From: Pseudomonadota bacterium | Lineage (GTDB): Bacteria > Desulfobacterota > WTBG01 > CAIYCZ01 | NCBI GenBank assembly: GCA_026388865.1 | Contig: JAPLIX010000504.1 | Coordinates: 1 to 8,216, forward strand | Reading direction: 5' to 3' | DNA: 8,216 nucleotides | In this document: positions 1-5,467 of the stretch, in pieces | Numbering within the stretch: position 1 is the stretch's first letter | Layout: each line of letters begins with the position of its first letter | Program-made: the position numbers and the translations under genes | The notes under the pieces: generated by a model | The model's database searches: none | Told to the model about the DNA's origin: nothing | Seen by the model: only the letters and a program-made list of their open reading frames with translations

Positions 1-22
1 ATTTGGATTAAAATCGGTGCTG

Positions 23-52
23 TTAATAAAAAGAGCTTATTCAATATATAAT
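23..52 (+). promoter_or_regulatory. Candidate sigma-70 promoter for rpsU
   Basis: A perfect TATAAT at 47-52 lies 18 nt downstream of TTAATA (23-28), which matches four of six bases of the TTGACA consensus. Transcription would start near 59, giving an rpsU leader of about 130 nt. The -10 box lies inside an imperfect dyad: AGCTTA (34-39) faces TAAGCT (56-61), and CTTATT (36-41) faces AATAAG (50-55). This could be an operator or simply AT-rich chance. The window starts only just upstream, so further promoters may lie outside it. The call rests on motif matching alone. Confidence 0.35.
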
Positions 53-159
53 AAGTAAGCTATAACTCATAGAAAGGAGAGTGGTTTTAAATATTTTTCT
101 GCAGGTTCTATTGTTTAATACTATTGCCGGCATAGAAAACGTTTTGAAACTGCATCTAT

Positions 160-187
160 CTCTCCTCAAACTTAAAAAGAGGGGGGG
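160..187 (+). promoter_or_regulatory. rpsU ribosome-binding site within a possible hairpin
   Basis: The rpsU Shine-Dalgarno is GAGG followed by a run of Gs (179-187, seven consecutive Gs at 181-187), just before the ATG at 193. The pyrimidine tract CTCTCCTC (160-167) can pair with GAGGGGGG (179-186) as an 8-bp stem with two G-U pairs and an 11-nt loop (168-178). Such a fold would hide the ribosome-binding site, so translation of bS21 could be controlled there. The pairing is seen in the sequence; the regulatory role is inferred. Confidence 0.4.
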
Positions 188-192
188 AATGA

Positions 193-384
193 ATGTCAGG
201 CATTAAAATAGGCGAAAACGAACCATTTGAAAGCGCATTAAGACGTTTTAAAAAGAAGTGCGCGAAAGCTGGGATTCTCTCAGAATTACGTAAGCGTCAG
301 TTCTTTGAAAAGCCCAGTATAAAGCGCAAAAAAAAGGCGTTGGTAGCTAGAAAAAGATCTGTAAAATTGAGTCGTTCTGTCTGA
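193..384 (+). CDS. rpsU: Small ribosomal subunit protein bS21
   Basis: This 63-residue, very basic protein is bS21 of the 30S subunit, which binds near the 3' end of 16S rRNA and helps initiation on structured or long-leader messages. The family signature is clear: an N-terminal ENEPFESALRRFKK segment, then AGILSELRKRQFFEKPS (about residues 27-43), then a Lys/Arg-rich tail. Length fits the family, usually about 60-70 residues. The ATG at 193 is preceded by a purine-rich GAGG plus G-run. Another ATG at 189 is out of frame. It is the first gene of the rpsU-dnaG-rpoD cluster and is followed 51 nt later by a strong terminator, which should make rpsU more abundant than dnaG and rpoD. No gatB/yqeY-like gene, often found between rpsU and dnaG in related bacteria, is present. 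Confidence 0.96.
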   Translation: MSGIKIGENEPFESALRRFKKKCAKAGILSELRKRQFFEKPSIKRKKKALVARKRSVKLSRSV

Positions 385-435
385 TAACCGTACTATTGTG
401 GAGACCCAGCGGTCTTATGAATAATGATCTTAACC

Positions 436-471
436 AAAACAAAAAGGTCCTTCTCTGGACCTTTTTGTTTT
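436..471 (+). terminator. Rho-independent terminator after rpsU
   Basis: A perfect 15-bp stem pairs 436-450 with 457-471 around the 6-nt loop TTCTCT. The GC core is GGTCC/GGACC. The ascending arm is A-rich and the descending arm T-rich (CTTTTTGTTTTAA), so it could terminate on either strand. Its position between rpsU and dnaG matches the partial terminator known in the E. coli macromolecular-synthesis operon, where read-through sets the dnaG level. Read-through here is inferred. A smaller hairpin (AGACC 402-406, GGTCT 411-415, loop CAGC) lies just upstream. Confidence 0.9.
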
Positions 472-495
472 AATATATGCTATAAATAAACCAGT

Positions 496-522
496 TATAG
501 GAGATCATTATTATCTCCTATA
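496..522 (+). repeat. Perfect inverted repeat in rpsU-dnaG spacer
   Basis: TATAGGAGAT (496-505) and ATCTCCTATA (513-522) form a perfect 10-bp stem around the 7-nt loop CATTATT. No T-run follows, so it is not an ordinary terminator. Its loop and part of its arms (501-512) are also complementary to 420-431 upstream of the terminator, so two folds would exclude each other. It could be an RNA switch element, a processing site or a protein-binding palindrome. Confidence 0.7.
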
Positions 523-553
523 TGTTTACAGAGGTTTCCAAAAACCGTAAACA
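523..553 (+). repeat. Second, abutting hairpin in rpsU-dnaG spacer
   Basis: TGTTTAC (523-529) pairs with GTAAACA (547-553). Inside it, GGTTT (533-537) pairs with AAACC (542-546) around the loop CCAA. A 3-nt bulge (AGA, 530-532) separates the two helices, giving 12 bp in all. It starts at the very next base after the preceding inverted repeat, so the two hairpins could stack coaxially. It has no trailing T-run. Function is unknown; a leader structure or RNase processing site for dnaG-rpoD mRNA is possible. Confidence 0.6.
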
Positions 554-627
554 TTCTTAAACATTTCTGCCTAATTAATGTCTCTTCTCGCTGCACGTCT
601 GCACTGTTTTTAATTTTCCTATACTTT

Positions 628-641
628 AGGGATGCATATTG
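628..641 (+). promoter_or_regulatory. dnaG ribosome-binding site and TTG start
   Basis: AGGGA (628-632) sits 6 nt upstream of the TTG at 639-641. No in-frame ATG or GTG with comparable spacing was noticed, and the family-typical IPDEKITEIR segment starts eight residues after the TTG. The ATG at 632 is out of frame. A weak, non-consensus start is common for primase and helps keep its level low. Confidence 0.7.
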
Positions 642-2456
642 GAAGACCTGTCAATCTTTATACCCGACGAAAAAATAACGGAAATAAGAGCATCCTGCAG
701 TCTAATAGAGGTAATCTCCAGCTATGTCAAGCTGACCAAAGCAGGTACTAATTATAAAGGACTCTGTCCATTTCATGAGGAGAAAACACCCTCTTTTATT
801 GTTAGTGAGTCAAAAAAAATTTTTCATTGCTTTGGCTGCGGGGCAAGTGGCGATGTATTTACGTTTCTTATGAAATATGAGCGGCTGAACTTTCAGAGCG
901 CTGTACGACAGCTTGCAAAACAGCAGGGCATTGCACTTCCCGAAAAAGAACTCTCGCCTGAGCAGCGCAAACGAATCAGTGAACGAGAAGAATTATTTAC
1001 CATAAATAAGATTGCAGCCCAGTTTTACCATGAAATTCTCTTGCATAATCAGCGCGGCAAAAAAGCGCGGCAATATCTCCAGCAGCGAGGAATTGATAGT
1101 GCCTGTATCACCGAGCATTGCCTCGGCCTTGCACCTGAAGGCTGGAACGCCCTGTTACAGCAGTTAAAGACTGGGAAGATATCTCTGGCGCATGCACAAA
1201 ACATAGGCCTGATCATTCCAAAAGAGGCTGGGCACTATTATGACCGATTCAGGGACCGCATCATGTTCCCCATTTTTAATATGGCGCACCAGATCACAGG
1301 CTTTGGCGGGCGCGTAATAGACGCGGGAGAACCAAAGTATCTTAATTCACCCGAGTCCCAGCTCTTTAATAAAAGAACCCAGTTATACGGCTTACCGGCT
1401 GCGGCAAAACATATTATGCAGCATAATGAGGCAATCATTGTTGAGGGCTATTTTGATTTTTTGTCGTTATATCAGGCCGGCATCAGGAATGTGGTAGCGC
1501 CGCTGGGCACCGCGCTGAGCGTGCCGCACATAGTGATACTGAAACGCTACACAGCGAACATTGTTACCGTGTTTGATGCAGATAGCTCCGGCGAGAAAGC
1601 TATGATGCGCAGCCTTATGCCATTTTTGGAAAATGGTATTTCTCCGCGCATGGTGTTACTGCCTTCCGGCCATGATCCTGACAGCTTTGTCCGCCGCCAC
1701 GGTGCGCAAGCCTTTGCTGATCTGGTGAAAAATGCAATTCCGCTGCTGGATTTTGTTTTAGACCAAACGATGAAGAAATTCCCGATAGATACTACTCCCG
1801 GGAAAATACATGCCAGCGAAGAAGTCATTCCGCTCCTGCAGAACATTGCTCATGAGCTGGAACGCGATCTTTATATACAGAAAGTTGCGCAGGCATTAGG
1901 TATCAAGGAATCATATCTGAATGCCAAAGTCGAAAAACAGCATCGAGCCGCGGGACAACCTTTTTCGGCCCCGCATACTGCTCCAAGGCCGACGCTGGTT
2001 ACGGGAGAAAAGGCGGAACGCTTGATTCTGGAGCTTATGCTGCTCCATCCAGATATTATAGCAACCGTTGATGAGAATTCATTCCTTGATGAGTTCACCA
2101 CGCCAGAGCTCAAGGAGTTGGGGCTGTTACTGTGTAGCAGGTATGGTCAAGATGGAACGATTACCATAACCGACGTACTGCAGTCGGTCAGGGATGAACA
2201 CTTGAAGCAGTTTATCACGGAAATATCCTTTAAGGAAGGCTGCGGAGCAGCCCCCATGAAGATACTGGAAGATTGTATTCACAGGATTCGGCTGGGAAAA
2301 GTGCGCCAGCAGAGAGAAGATACCAAACGTCTGTTACAAAAAGCTGAGGCATCACATGATGAAGCCTCGTGCTCCCAGTTTCAGCGTGCGTATCAACAAC
2401 TCATAGACGAAGAAAAGCGCATCCAGCGATTCAGGATTACCACATCGGAGAATTAA
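639..2456 (+). CDS. dnaG: DNA primase DnaG
   Basis: DnaG makes the short RNA primers for leading- and lagging-strand synthesis and works with the replicative helicase DnaB at the fork. Domains run in the standard order. The N-terminal CHC2 zinc-binding domain has Cys43, His46, Cys64 and Cys67 (CPFH and CFGC). The catalytic core with its TOPRIM fold has Glu269 in IIVEGYFD and Asp313/Asp315 in VFDADSSGE, matching the metal-binding acidic residues of E. coli DnaG. A C-terminal helical region (about 450-605) corresponds to the helicase-interaction domain. At 605 residues it is near the usual 580-620. It is intact, starts with TTG, and ends 13 nt before rpoD, so the two are almost certainly co-transcribed. 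Its expression probably depends on read-through of the terminator after rpsU. Confidence 0.97.
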   Translation: MEDLSIFIPDEKITEIRASCSLIEVISSYVKLTKAGTNYKGLCPFHEEKTPSFIVSESKKIFHCFGCGASGDVFTFLMKYERLNFQSAVRQLAKQQGIALPEKELSPEQRKRISEREELFTINKIAAQFYHEILLHNQRGKKARQYLQQRGIDSACITEHCLGLAPEGWNALLQQLKTGKISLAHAQNIGLIIPKEAGHYYDRFRDRIMFPIFNMAHQITGFGGRVIDAGEPKYLNSPESQLFNKRTQLYGLPAAAKHIMQHNEAIIVEGYFDFLSLYQAGIRNVVAPLGTALSVPHIVILKRYTANIVTVFDADSSGEKAMMRSLMPFLENGISPRMVLLPSGHDPDSFVRRHGAQAFADLVKNAIPLLDFVLDQTMKKFPIDTTPGKIHASEEVIPLLQNIAHELERDLYIQKVAQALGIKESYLNAKVEKQHRAAGQPFSAPHTAPRPTLVTGEKAERLILELMLLHPDIIATVDENSFLDEFTTPELKELGLLLCSRYGQDGTITITDVLQSVRDEHLKQFITEISFKEGCGAAPMKILEDCIHRIRLGKVRQQREDTKRLLQKAEASHDEASCSQFQRAYQQLIDEEKRIQRFRITTSEN

Positions 2457-2458
2457 TA

Positions 2459-2464
2459 AAGGAG
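2459..2464 (+). promoter_or_regulatory. rpoD ribosome-binding site
   Basis: AAGGAG at 2459-2464 begins two bases after the dnaG stop and is spaced 5 nt from the rpoD ATG at 2470. It is a near-perfect Shine-Dalgarno, much stronger than that of dnaG. This is consistent with the usual need for far more sigma factor than primase from one transcript. Confidence 0.85.
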
Positions 2465-2469
2465 ATGGT

Positions 2470-4221
2470 ATGGGCAGAAAACCCAAGGTCGATGAAGTAA
2501 AACAACTCATTACCATAGGCAAAGAAAAGGGATTCTTAACCTATGATGAAGTCAATGACATCCTTCCCCCGGACATTGTTTCCCCGGGCCAGATCGATGA
2601 ATTGATGATGATGTTTGGGGAAATGGATATCGAGATTGTTGACTCCTCGCAGAATGTCAAGCTGGTAAAACAAAAAGCGGATAAGCTTGGGGAGCCTGAA
2701 GAAGAAGAATCGCTGCTCGAAAAGGATCTGTTTGGCAAGGTAAATGACCCGGTACGAATGTACCTGAAAGAGATGGGTTCGGTGTCTTTGCTGTCCCGCG
2801 AAGAAGAAGTTGAAATCGCTAAACGAATCGAAGCAGGGGAAAAAGAGATTTTACAGGTAGTCTTTAATTCACCGCTTATTATCCAGGAAATAAGCAGACT
2901 GTCAAGCCTGTTAGAGGCCAGCCACACCTCTATACGGGATATCCTGGATGATCTTGATGAAGAAGATAATGAAATTGACGAGGAGAGCTACGTCCTTCAT
3001 TTCAGGGAAGATGTGGACAAGATAAAAAAAATCTATGCTGAAACTGAGCGCATCACGGAGCGCCTGAGCACCAACAAGGATTTGAGCGAGAACAGGAAAA
3101 AAGCCATGCGCCAGAAAAGCGATGCTAATAAAGAGAAGCTTTTTATCCTGCTGCAGGAATTAAATCTCAAATCAAAGCATATAGATAAAATTGTATCCAA
3201 ACTGAGAGGCTTTCTGGTGAGCGTGGAGGGTTTTGAGAGGGAAATTGATAGGCACTGTGCTTCTGCCAGTCGGGACCTCAAAGAAATGCGCAAAATCCTG
3301 CGGGACGGCAAAATACCTCCGGGTGCAGAAAAGAAAAAGGGGAAACACAAGTTGACGATTGATGAAATAAAGAGTATAGATAAAAAGATTCGGCACCAGC
3401 AGAAGCAGATCCACCAGATAGAGATCGAATGCGGTCTGCCAGCCGGCAGCTTAAAAAAGGCCATTGAGTGTATTGACAAGGGGGAACATAAAGCCAAACT
3501 GGCCAAGGATGAGCTGGTGCGTTCCAACCTCAGACTGGTCGTAAGCTTCGCAAAGAAATACACCAATCGCGGCCTCCAGTTTTTAGACCTTATTCAGGAG
3601 GGAAACATCGGTCTCATCAAGGCAGTTGACAAGTTTGAATATCAGCGGGGCTATAAGTTCAGCACCTATGCAACCTGGTGGATACGGCAGGCCATAACCA
3701 GGGCGATAGCTGATCAGGCACGAACGATCCGCATTCCGGTCCATATGATTGAGACCATCAATAAGCTCATTCGCACCTCCCGGTACCTGGTGCAAGAAAT
3801 CGGCCGAGAGCCCTCCCCGGAAGAAATTGCAGAAAAGATGGAACTGCCGCTGGATAAGGTCCGCAAGGTCCTGAAAATTGCCAAGGAGCCTATTTCTCTT
3901 GAAACGCCGATCGGCGAAGAGGAAGATAGCCATCTGGGTGATTTTATTGAAGACAAAAAAATATTAAATCCTATCGATGCGGTTGTTTATAATGATCTCT
4001 CAGACAAGACCCAGGGGGTTTTGGCTACCTTAACGCCACGTGAAGAGAAAGTTTTAAGGTTGCGCTTTGGCATTGGAGAAAAAGCAGATCATACCCTCGA
4101 GGAAGTAGGTAAGGATTTTGATGTTACCCGCGAGCGGATCCGACAAATAGAAGCCAAGGCTCTGCGAAAACTGCGTCACCCCATTAGAAACAAAAAGCTT
4201 AAAAGCTTTGTCGAATATTAG
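2470..4221 (+). CDS. rpoD: Primary RNA polymerase sigma factor (sigma-70)
   Basis: This is the housekeeping sigma factor that directs RNA polymerase to -10/-35 promoters. The 583 residues show the full group-1 layout. Region 1.1 is N-terminal (KGFLTYDEVNDILP, about 20-33). Region 1.2 is NDPVRMYLKEMGSVSLLSR (about 91-110). A long acidic and charged non-conserved region covers about 130-340. Region 2 includes RSNLRLVVSFAKKY (from 351), DLIQEGNIGLIKAVDKFEY and the -10-melting STYATWWIRQAI (398-409, Trp403/Trp404). Region 3 follows. Region 4 has LTPREEKVLRLRFGIG and the -35-binding helix-turn-helix DVTRERIRQIEAKALRKLRHP (from 551). Region 1.1 and the non-conserved region argue against an alternative sigma. 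It follows dnaG closely, and a tRNA gene begins 5 nt after its TAG stop. Confidence 0.98.
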   Translation: MGRKPKVDEVKQLITIGKEKGFLTYDEVNDILPPDIVSPGQIDELMMMFGEMDIEIVDSSQNVKLVKQKADKLGEPEEEESLLEKDLFGKVNDPVRMYLKEMGSVSLLSREEEVEIAKRIEAGEKEILQVVFNSPLIIQEISRLSSLLEASHTSIRDILDDLDEEDNEIDEESYVLHFREDVDKIKKIYAETERITERLSTNKDLSENRKKAMRQKSDANKEKLFILLQELNLKSKHIDKIVSKLRGFLVSVEGFEREIDRHCASASRDLKEMRKILRDGKIPPGAEKKKGKHKLTIDEIKSIDKKIRHQQKQIHQIEIECGLPAGSLKKAIECIDKGEHKAKLAKDELVRSNLRLVVSFAKKYTNRGLQFLDLIQEGNIGLIKAVDKFEYQRGYKFSTYATWWIRQAITRAIADQARTIRIPVHMIETINKLIRTSRYLVQEIGREPSPEEIAEKMELPLDKVRKVLKIAKEPISLETPIGEEEDSHLGDFIEDKKILNPIDAVVYNDLSDKTQGVLATLTPREEKVLRLRFGIGEKADHTLEEVGKDFDVTRERIRQIEAKALRKLRHPIRNKKLKSFVEY

Positions 4222-4226
4222 CATGT

Positions 4227-4302
4227 GGGCTCATAGCTCAGCTGGCAGAGCTACCGGCTCATAACCGGTTGGTCCCAGGTTCGAATCCTGGTGAGCCCAC
4301 CA
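4227..4302 (+). tRNA. tRNA with anticodon CAT, probably elongator Met
   Basis: A complete 76-nt cloverleaf is visible, including an encoded CCA. The acceptor stem is GGGCTCA/TGAGCCC with discriminator A and CCA at 4300-4302. The D stem is GCTC/GAGC. The anticodon stem is ACCGG/CCGGT with loop CTCATAA. The T stem is CCAGG/CCTGG with loop TTCGAAT. The first pair is G-C, not the C-A mismatch of initiator tRNA, so it is not fMet. Elongator Met is favoured, but a tRNA-Ile whose CAT anticodon is modified by TilS has the same anticodon and loop and cannot be fully excluded. The gene starts 5 nt after rpoD with no room for its own promoter, so it is probably cut from the dnaG-rpoD transcript by RNase P and other nucleases. 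Confidence 0.95.
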
Positions 4303-4380
4303 TCTACCCATATGGAACGGAAGGTCGACACCAGCATATGTATAGGGACGGACACAACTGCACATAGAGTTAAAATATAA

Positions 4381-4412
4381 AAATGCATCCTTTAACGGGT
4401 GCATTTTTTTTT
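4381..4412 (+). terminator. Rho-independent terminator after rpoD-tRNA
   Basis: AAATGCATCC (4381-4390) pairs with GGGTGCATTT (4397-4406) through ten pairs, including one T-G, around a 6-nt loop. Nine consecutive Ts (4404-4412) complete a textbook intrinsic terminator. It closes the rpsU-dnaG-rpoD-tRNA unit. The 78 nt between the tRNA and this hairpin (4303-4380) hold no feature I can support. Because the hairpin overlaps the ATG at 4383, that ATG is unlikely to start the zinc-ribbon gene. Confidence 0.9.
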
Positions 4413-4440
4413 GAAACAGTATCATGGGCCAATAGGTTAC

Positions 4441-4454
4441 AGGAGGATGCGTTG
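4441..4454 (+). promoter_or_regulatory. Zinc-ribbon gene ribosome-binding site and TTG start
   Basis: A perfect AGGAGG (4441-4446) stands 5 nt before TTG (4452-4454). The frame is open back to an ATG at 4383, but that ATG lies inside the terminator hairpin, has no Shine-Dalgarno and would add 23 residues (HPLTGAFFFETVSW...) unlike the family. The TTG start gives LNSQLELLIKVQAID, the typical family N terminus. No convincing promoter is visible between the terminator and this site. Confidence 0.85.
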
Positions 4455-5192
4455 AACAGCCAGCTTGAATTATTGATTAAAGTACAGGCAATTGATACCC
4501 GGATTCAGCAGTCTGAAGCAGTGCAAGCCAAGTACAACCAGGAAATTGCCGAGCTGGATCAGGCTTTACAGAAAGAAGAAACCGCCTATACCGCGGAAAA
4601 AGAAGCTCTTCAGACCATGGAAAAAGAGCATCGACGGCTGGAGCGGGCATTAGAGGAAGCGCTCAGCCGCAGGGACAAAGCCCAGGATAAACTTTTCTCG
4701 GTTAAGACCAACAAGGAATACACCGCGGCCCTGCATGAAATAGAGGGCATCAAGGAATCAATCAAGAAACAGGAAGATGGAATTCTGGAAGTAATGGAAC
4801 AGAGCGATACCCTCAAGAAAACGCTGAAAAAAACGGAAGAGATCCTGAAAAAAATCAGAGGAGAGTATGGCCGGAAGAAAAAGCAGCTTGATGATGAGCT
4901 CACGTGCTATCTGGAGGAAGTCGAGGAACAAAAAGTGCTGAGAACATCTCTGGCTGACGCAGTAAATCCCCAAGCCCTCCTCGATTACACTAAGCTCAGG
5001 GAGGCCAAAAACGGCCTTGCCGTGGTTGCGGCCCAATACGAGCGGTGTATGGGATGTAATATGAAAATCCCGCCCCAGACCTACAATCTGGTTATCACCA
5101 GCACGGAGATTATTCACTGCCCCAGCTGCAGACGCATGCTGTACATAGAGCCTGAGCCGGAAAACGTGACGCAGTCACCAGCCGGTAACTGA
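4452..5192 (+). CDS. C4-type zinc-ribbon coiled-coil protein
   Basis: The product (246 residues from the TTG start) belongs to the widespread family with a long coiled coil followed by a C4 zinc ribbon (Pfam zf-RING_7 type). A heptad-rich, Glu/Lys-rich coiled coil covers about 5-170, including SRRDKAQDKLFSVKTNKEYTA. The C-terminal domain has two CxxC pairs, Cys199/Cys202 (CMGC) and Cys223/Cys226 (CPSC), separated by 20 residues. There is no signal peptide or membrane segment, so it is cytosolic. The Helicobacter member HP0958 binds RpoN and flagellin mRNA, but most members have no settled function, so none is assigned here. It lies after a terminator and before mutS, and may share a transcript with mutS. 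Confidence 0.9.
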   Translation: MNSQLELLIKVQAIDTRIQQSEAVQAKYNQEIAELDQALQKEETAYTAEKEALQTMEKEHRRLERALEEALSRRDKAQDKLFSVKTNKEYTAALHEIEGIKESIKKQEDGILEVMEQSDTLKKTLKKTEEILKKIRGEYGRKKKQLDDELTCYLEEVEEQKVLRTSLADAVNPQALLDYTKLREAKNGLAVVAAQYERCMGCNMKIPPQTYNLVITSTEIIHCPSCRRMLYIEPEPENVTQSPAGN

Positions 5193-5196
5193 TACC

Positions 5197-5459
5197 ATGA
5201 AAAAATTTGCGCCGGAGCAGGTCTATCAGGTTGTTGAAAAACTTGTTTTCTCCCAGGCTGGTCAAAAACATCCGGATGCAAGGCGCGCGATATCGTGAGG
5301 AATGAGGCGTACTGTACCGTACGTCGCAATGACGAAGGATGAGCGCAACGAAGCAGCTGGGTGCTTTTCAACAGCCTACTATATCAAGAACGTTTCACGC
5401 GGCTACACGACCGGGCAGATGCGTTAAAATCCGGCACCGATGATTTCCCTGTTGTCTGA
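5197..5459 (+). pseudogene. Possible small ORF split by the 150-bp repeat
   Basis: An ATG 4 nt after the zinc-ribbon stop opens MKKFAPEQVY, which then runs into the repeat and stops at 5296-5298. Beyond the repeat, a different frame reads YQERFTRLHDRADALK and continues to a TGA at 5457-5459 that overlaps the mutS Shine-Dalgarno. The 4-bp direct repeat TATC flanks the insertion (5224-5227 and 5382-5385). Removing the insertion plus one copy (158 bp) joins both parts in one 34-codon frame. The tight spacing on both sides looks like an operon member. There is no clear Shine-Dalgarno for the ATG and I recognise no family, so chance is a real alternative. Confidence 0.3.
5228..5377. repeat. MITE/REP-like dispersed repeat with inverted ends
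   Basis: The 150-bp element has near-identical inverted ends: AGGTTGTTGAAAA (5228-5240) against TTTTCAACAGCCT (5365-5377), 12 of 13 matching. Inside are several palindromes: CATCCGGATG (5269-5278), CGATATCG, and a central hairpin CGTAC/GTACG (5308-5312 with 5319-5323). It has no coding capacity. From memory, very similar elements (ends GGCTGTTGAAAA, core with GCAATGACGAAGGATGAGC) are scattered between genes in Desulfobacterota and Nitrospirota genomes; I cannot verify this here. A possible 4-bp target duplication, TATC, flanks it with a 4-nt offset on the right side. It is probably a non-autonomous mobile repeat or a folded intergenic element. Confidence 0.75.
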
Positions 5460-5463
5460 GGAA
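5458..5463 (+). promoter_or_regulatory. mutS ribosome-binding site
   Basis: GAGGAA (5458-5463) is 4 nt upstream of the ATG at 5468. It overlaps the TGA (5457-5459) that ends the small open frame lying upstream, the arrangement seen in translationally coupled genes. No convincing mutS promoter was found in 5378-5457, so mutS may be transcribed from upstream through the repeat. Confidence 0.75.
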
Positions 5464-5467
5464 TTCC

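Noticed and set aside
81..206. Possible 41-codon leader ORF starting at GTG, overlapping the rpsU start
   Set aside because: The AAGGAG before it (74-79) is only 1 nt from the GTG, too close for normal initiation. The peptide has no recognisable features and overlaps rpsU by 14 nt, so chance is more likely.
599..625. TATACT at 620-625 as a dnaG promoter -10 box
   Set aside because: Transcription would start around 632, cutting off the AGGGA ribosome-binding site, and no good -35 lies at the right distance.
4353..4381. TATAAA at 4376-4381 as a promoter for the zinc-ribbon gene
   Set aside because: There is no matching -35, and the start site would fall inside the terminator hairpin.
4231..4425. 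Minus-strand ORF of 64 residues containing AHQDSNLGPTGYEPVALPAEL
   Set aside because: This is the antisense translation of the tRNA gene and a well-known spurious database protein pattern; it also reads through the terminator.
5114..5371. Minus-strand ORF of 85 residues across the repeat
   Set aside because: It reads through the palindromic repeat and the end of the zinc-ribbon gene in antisense. It has no recognisable domain or ribosome-binding site, and open frames in such repeats are commonly false genes.
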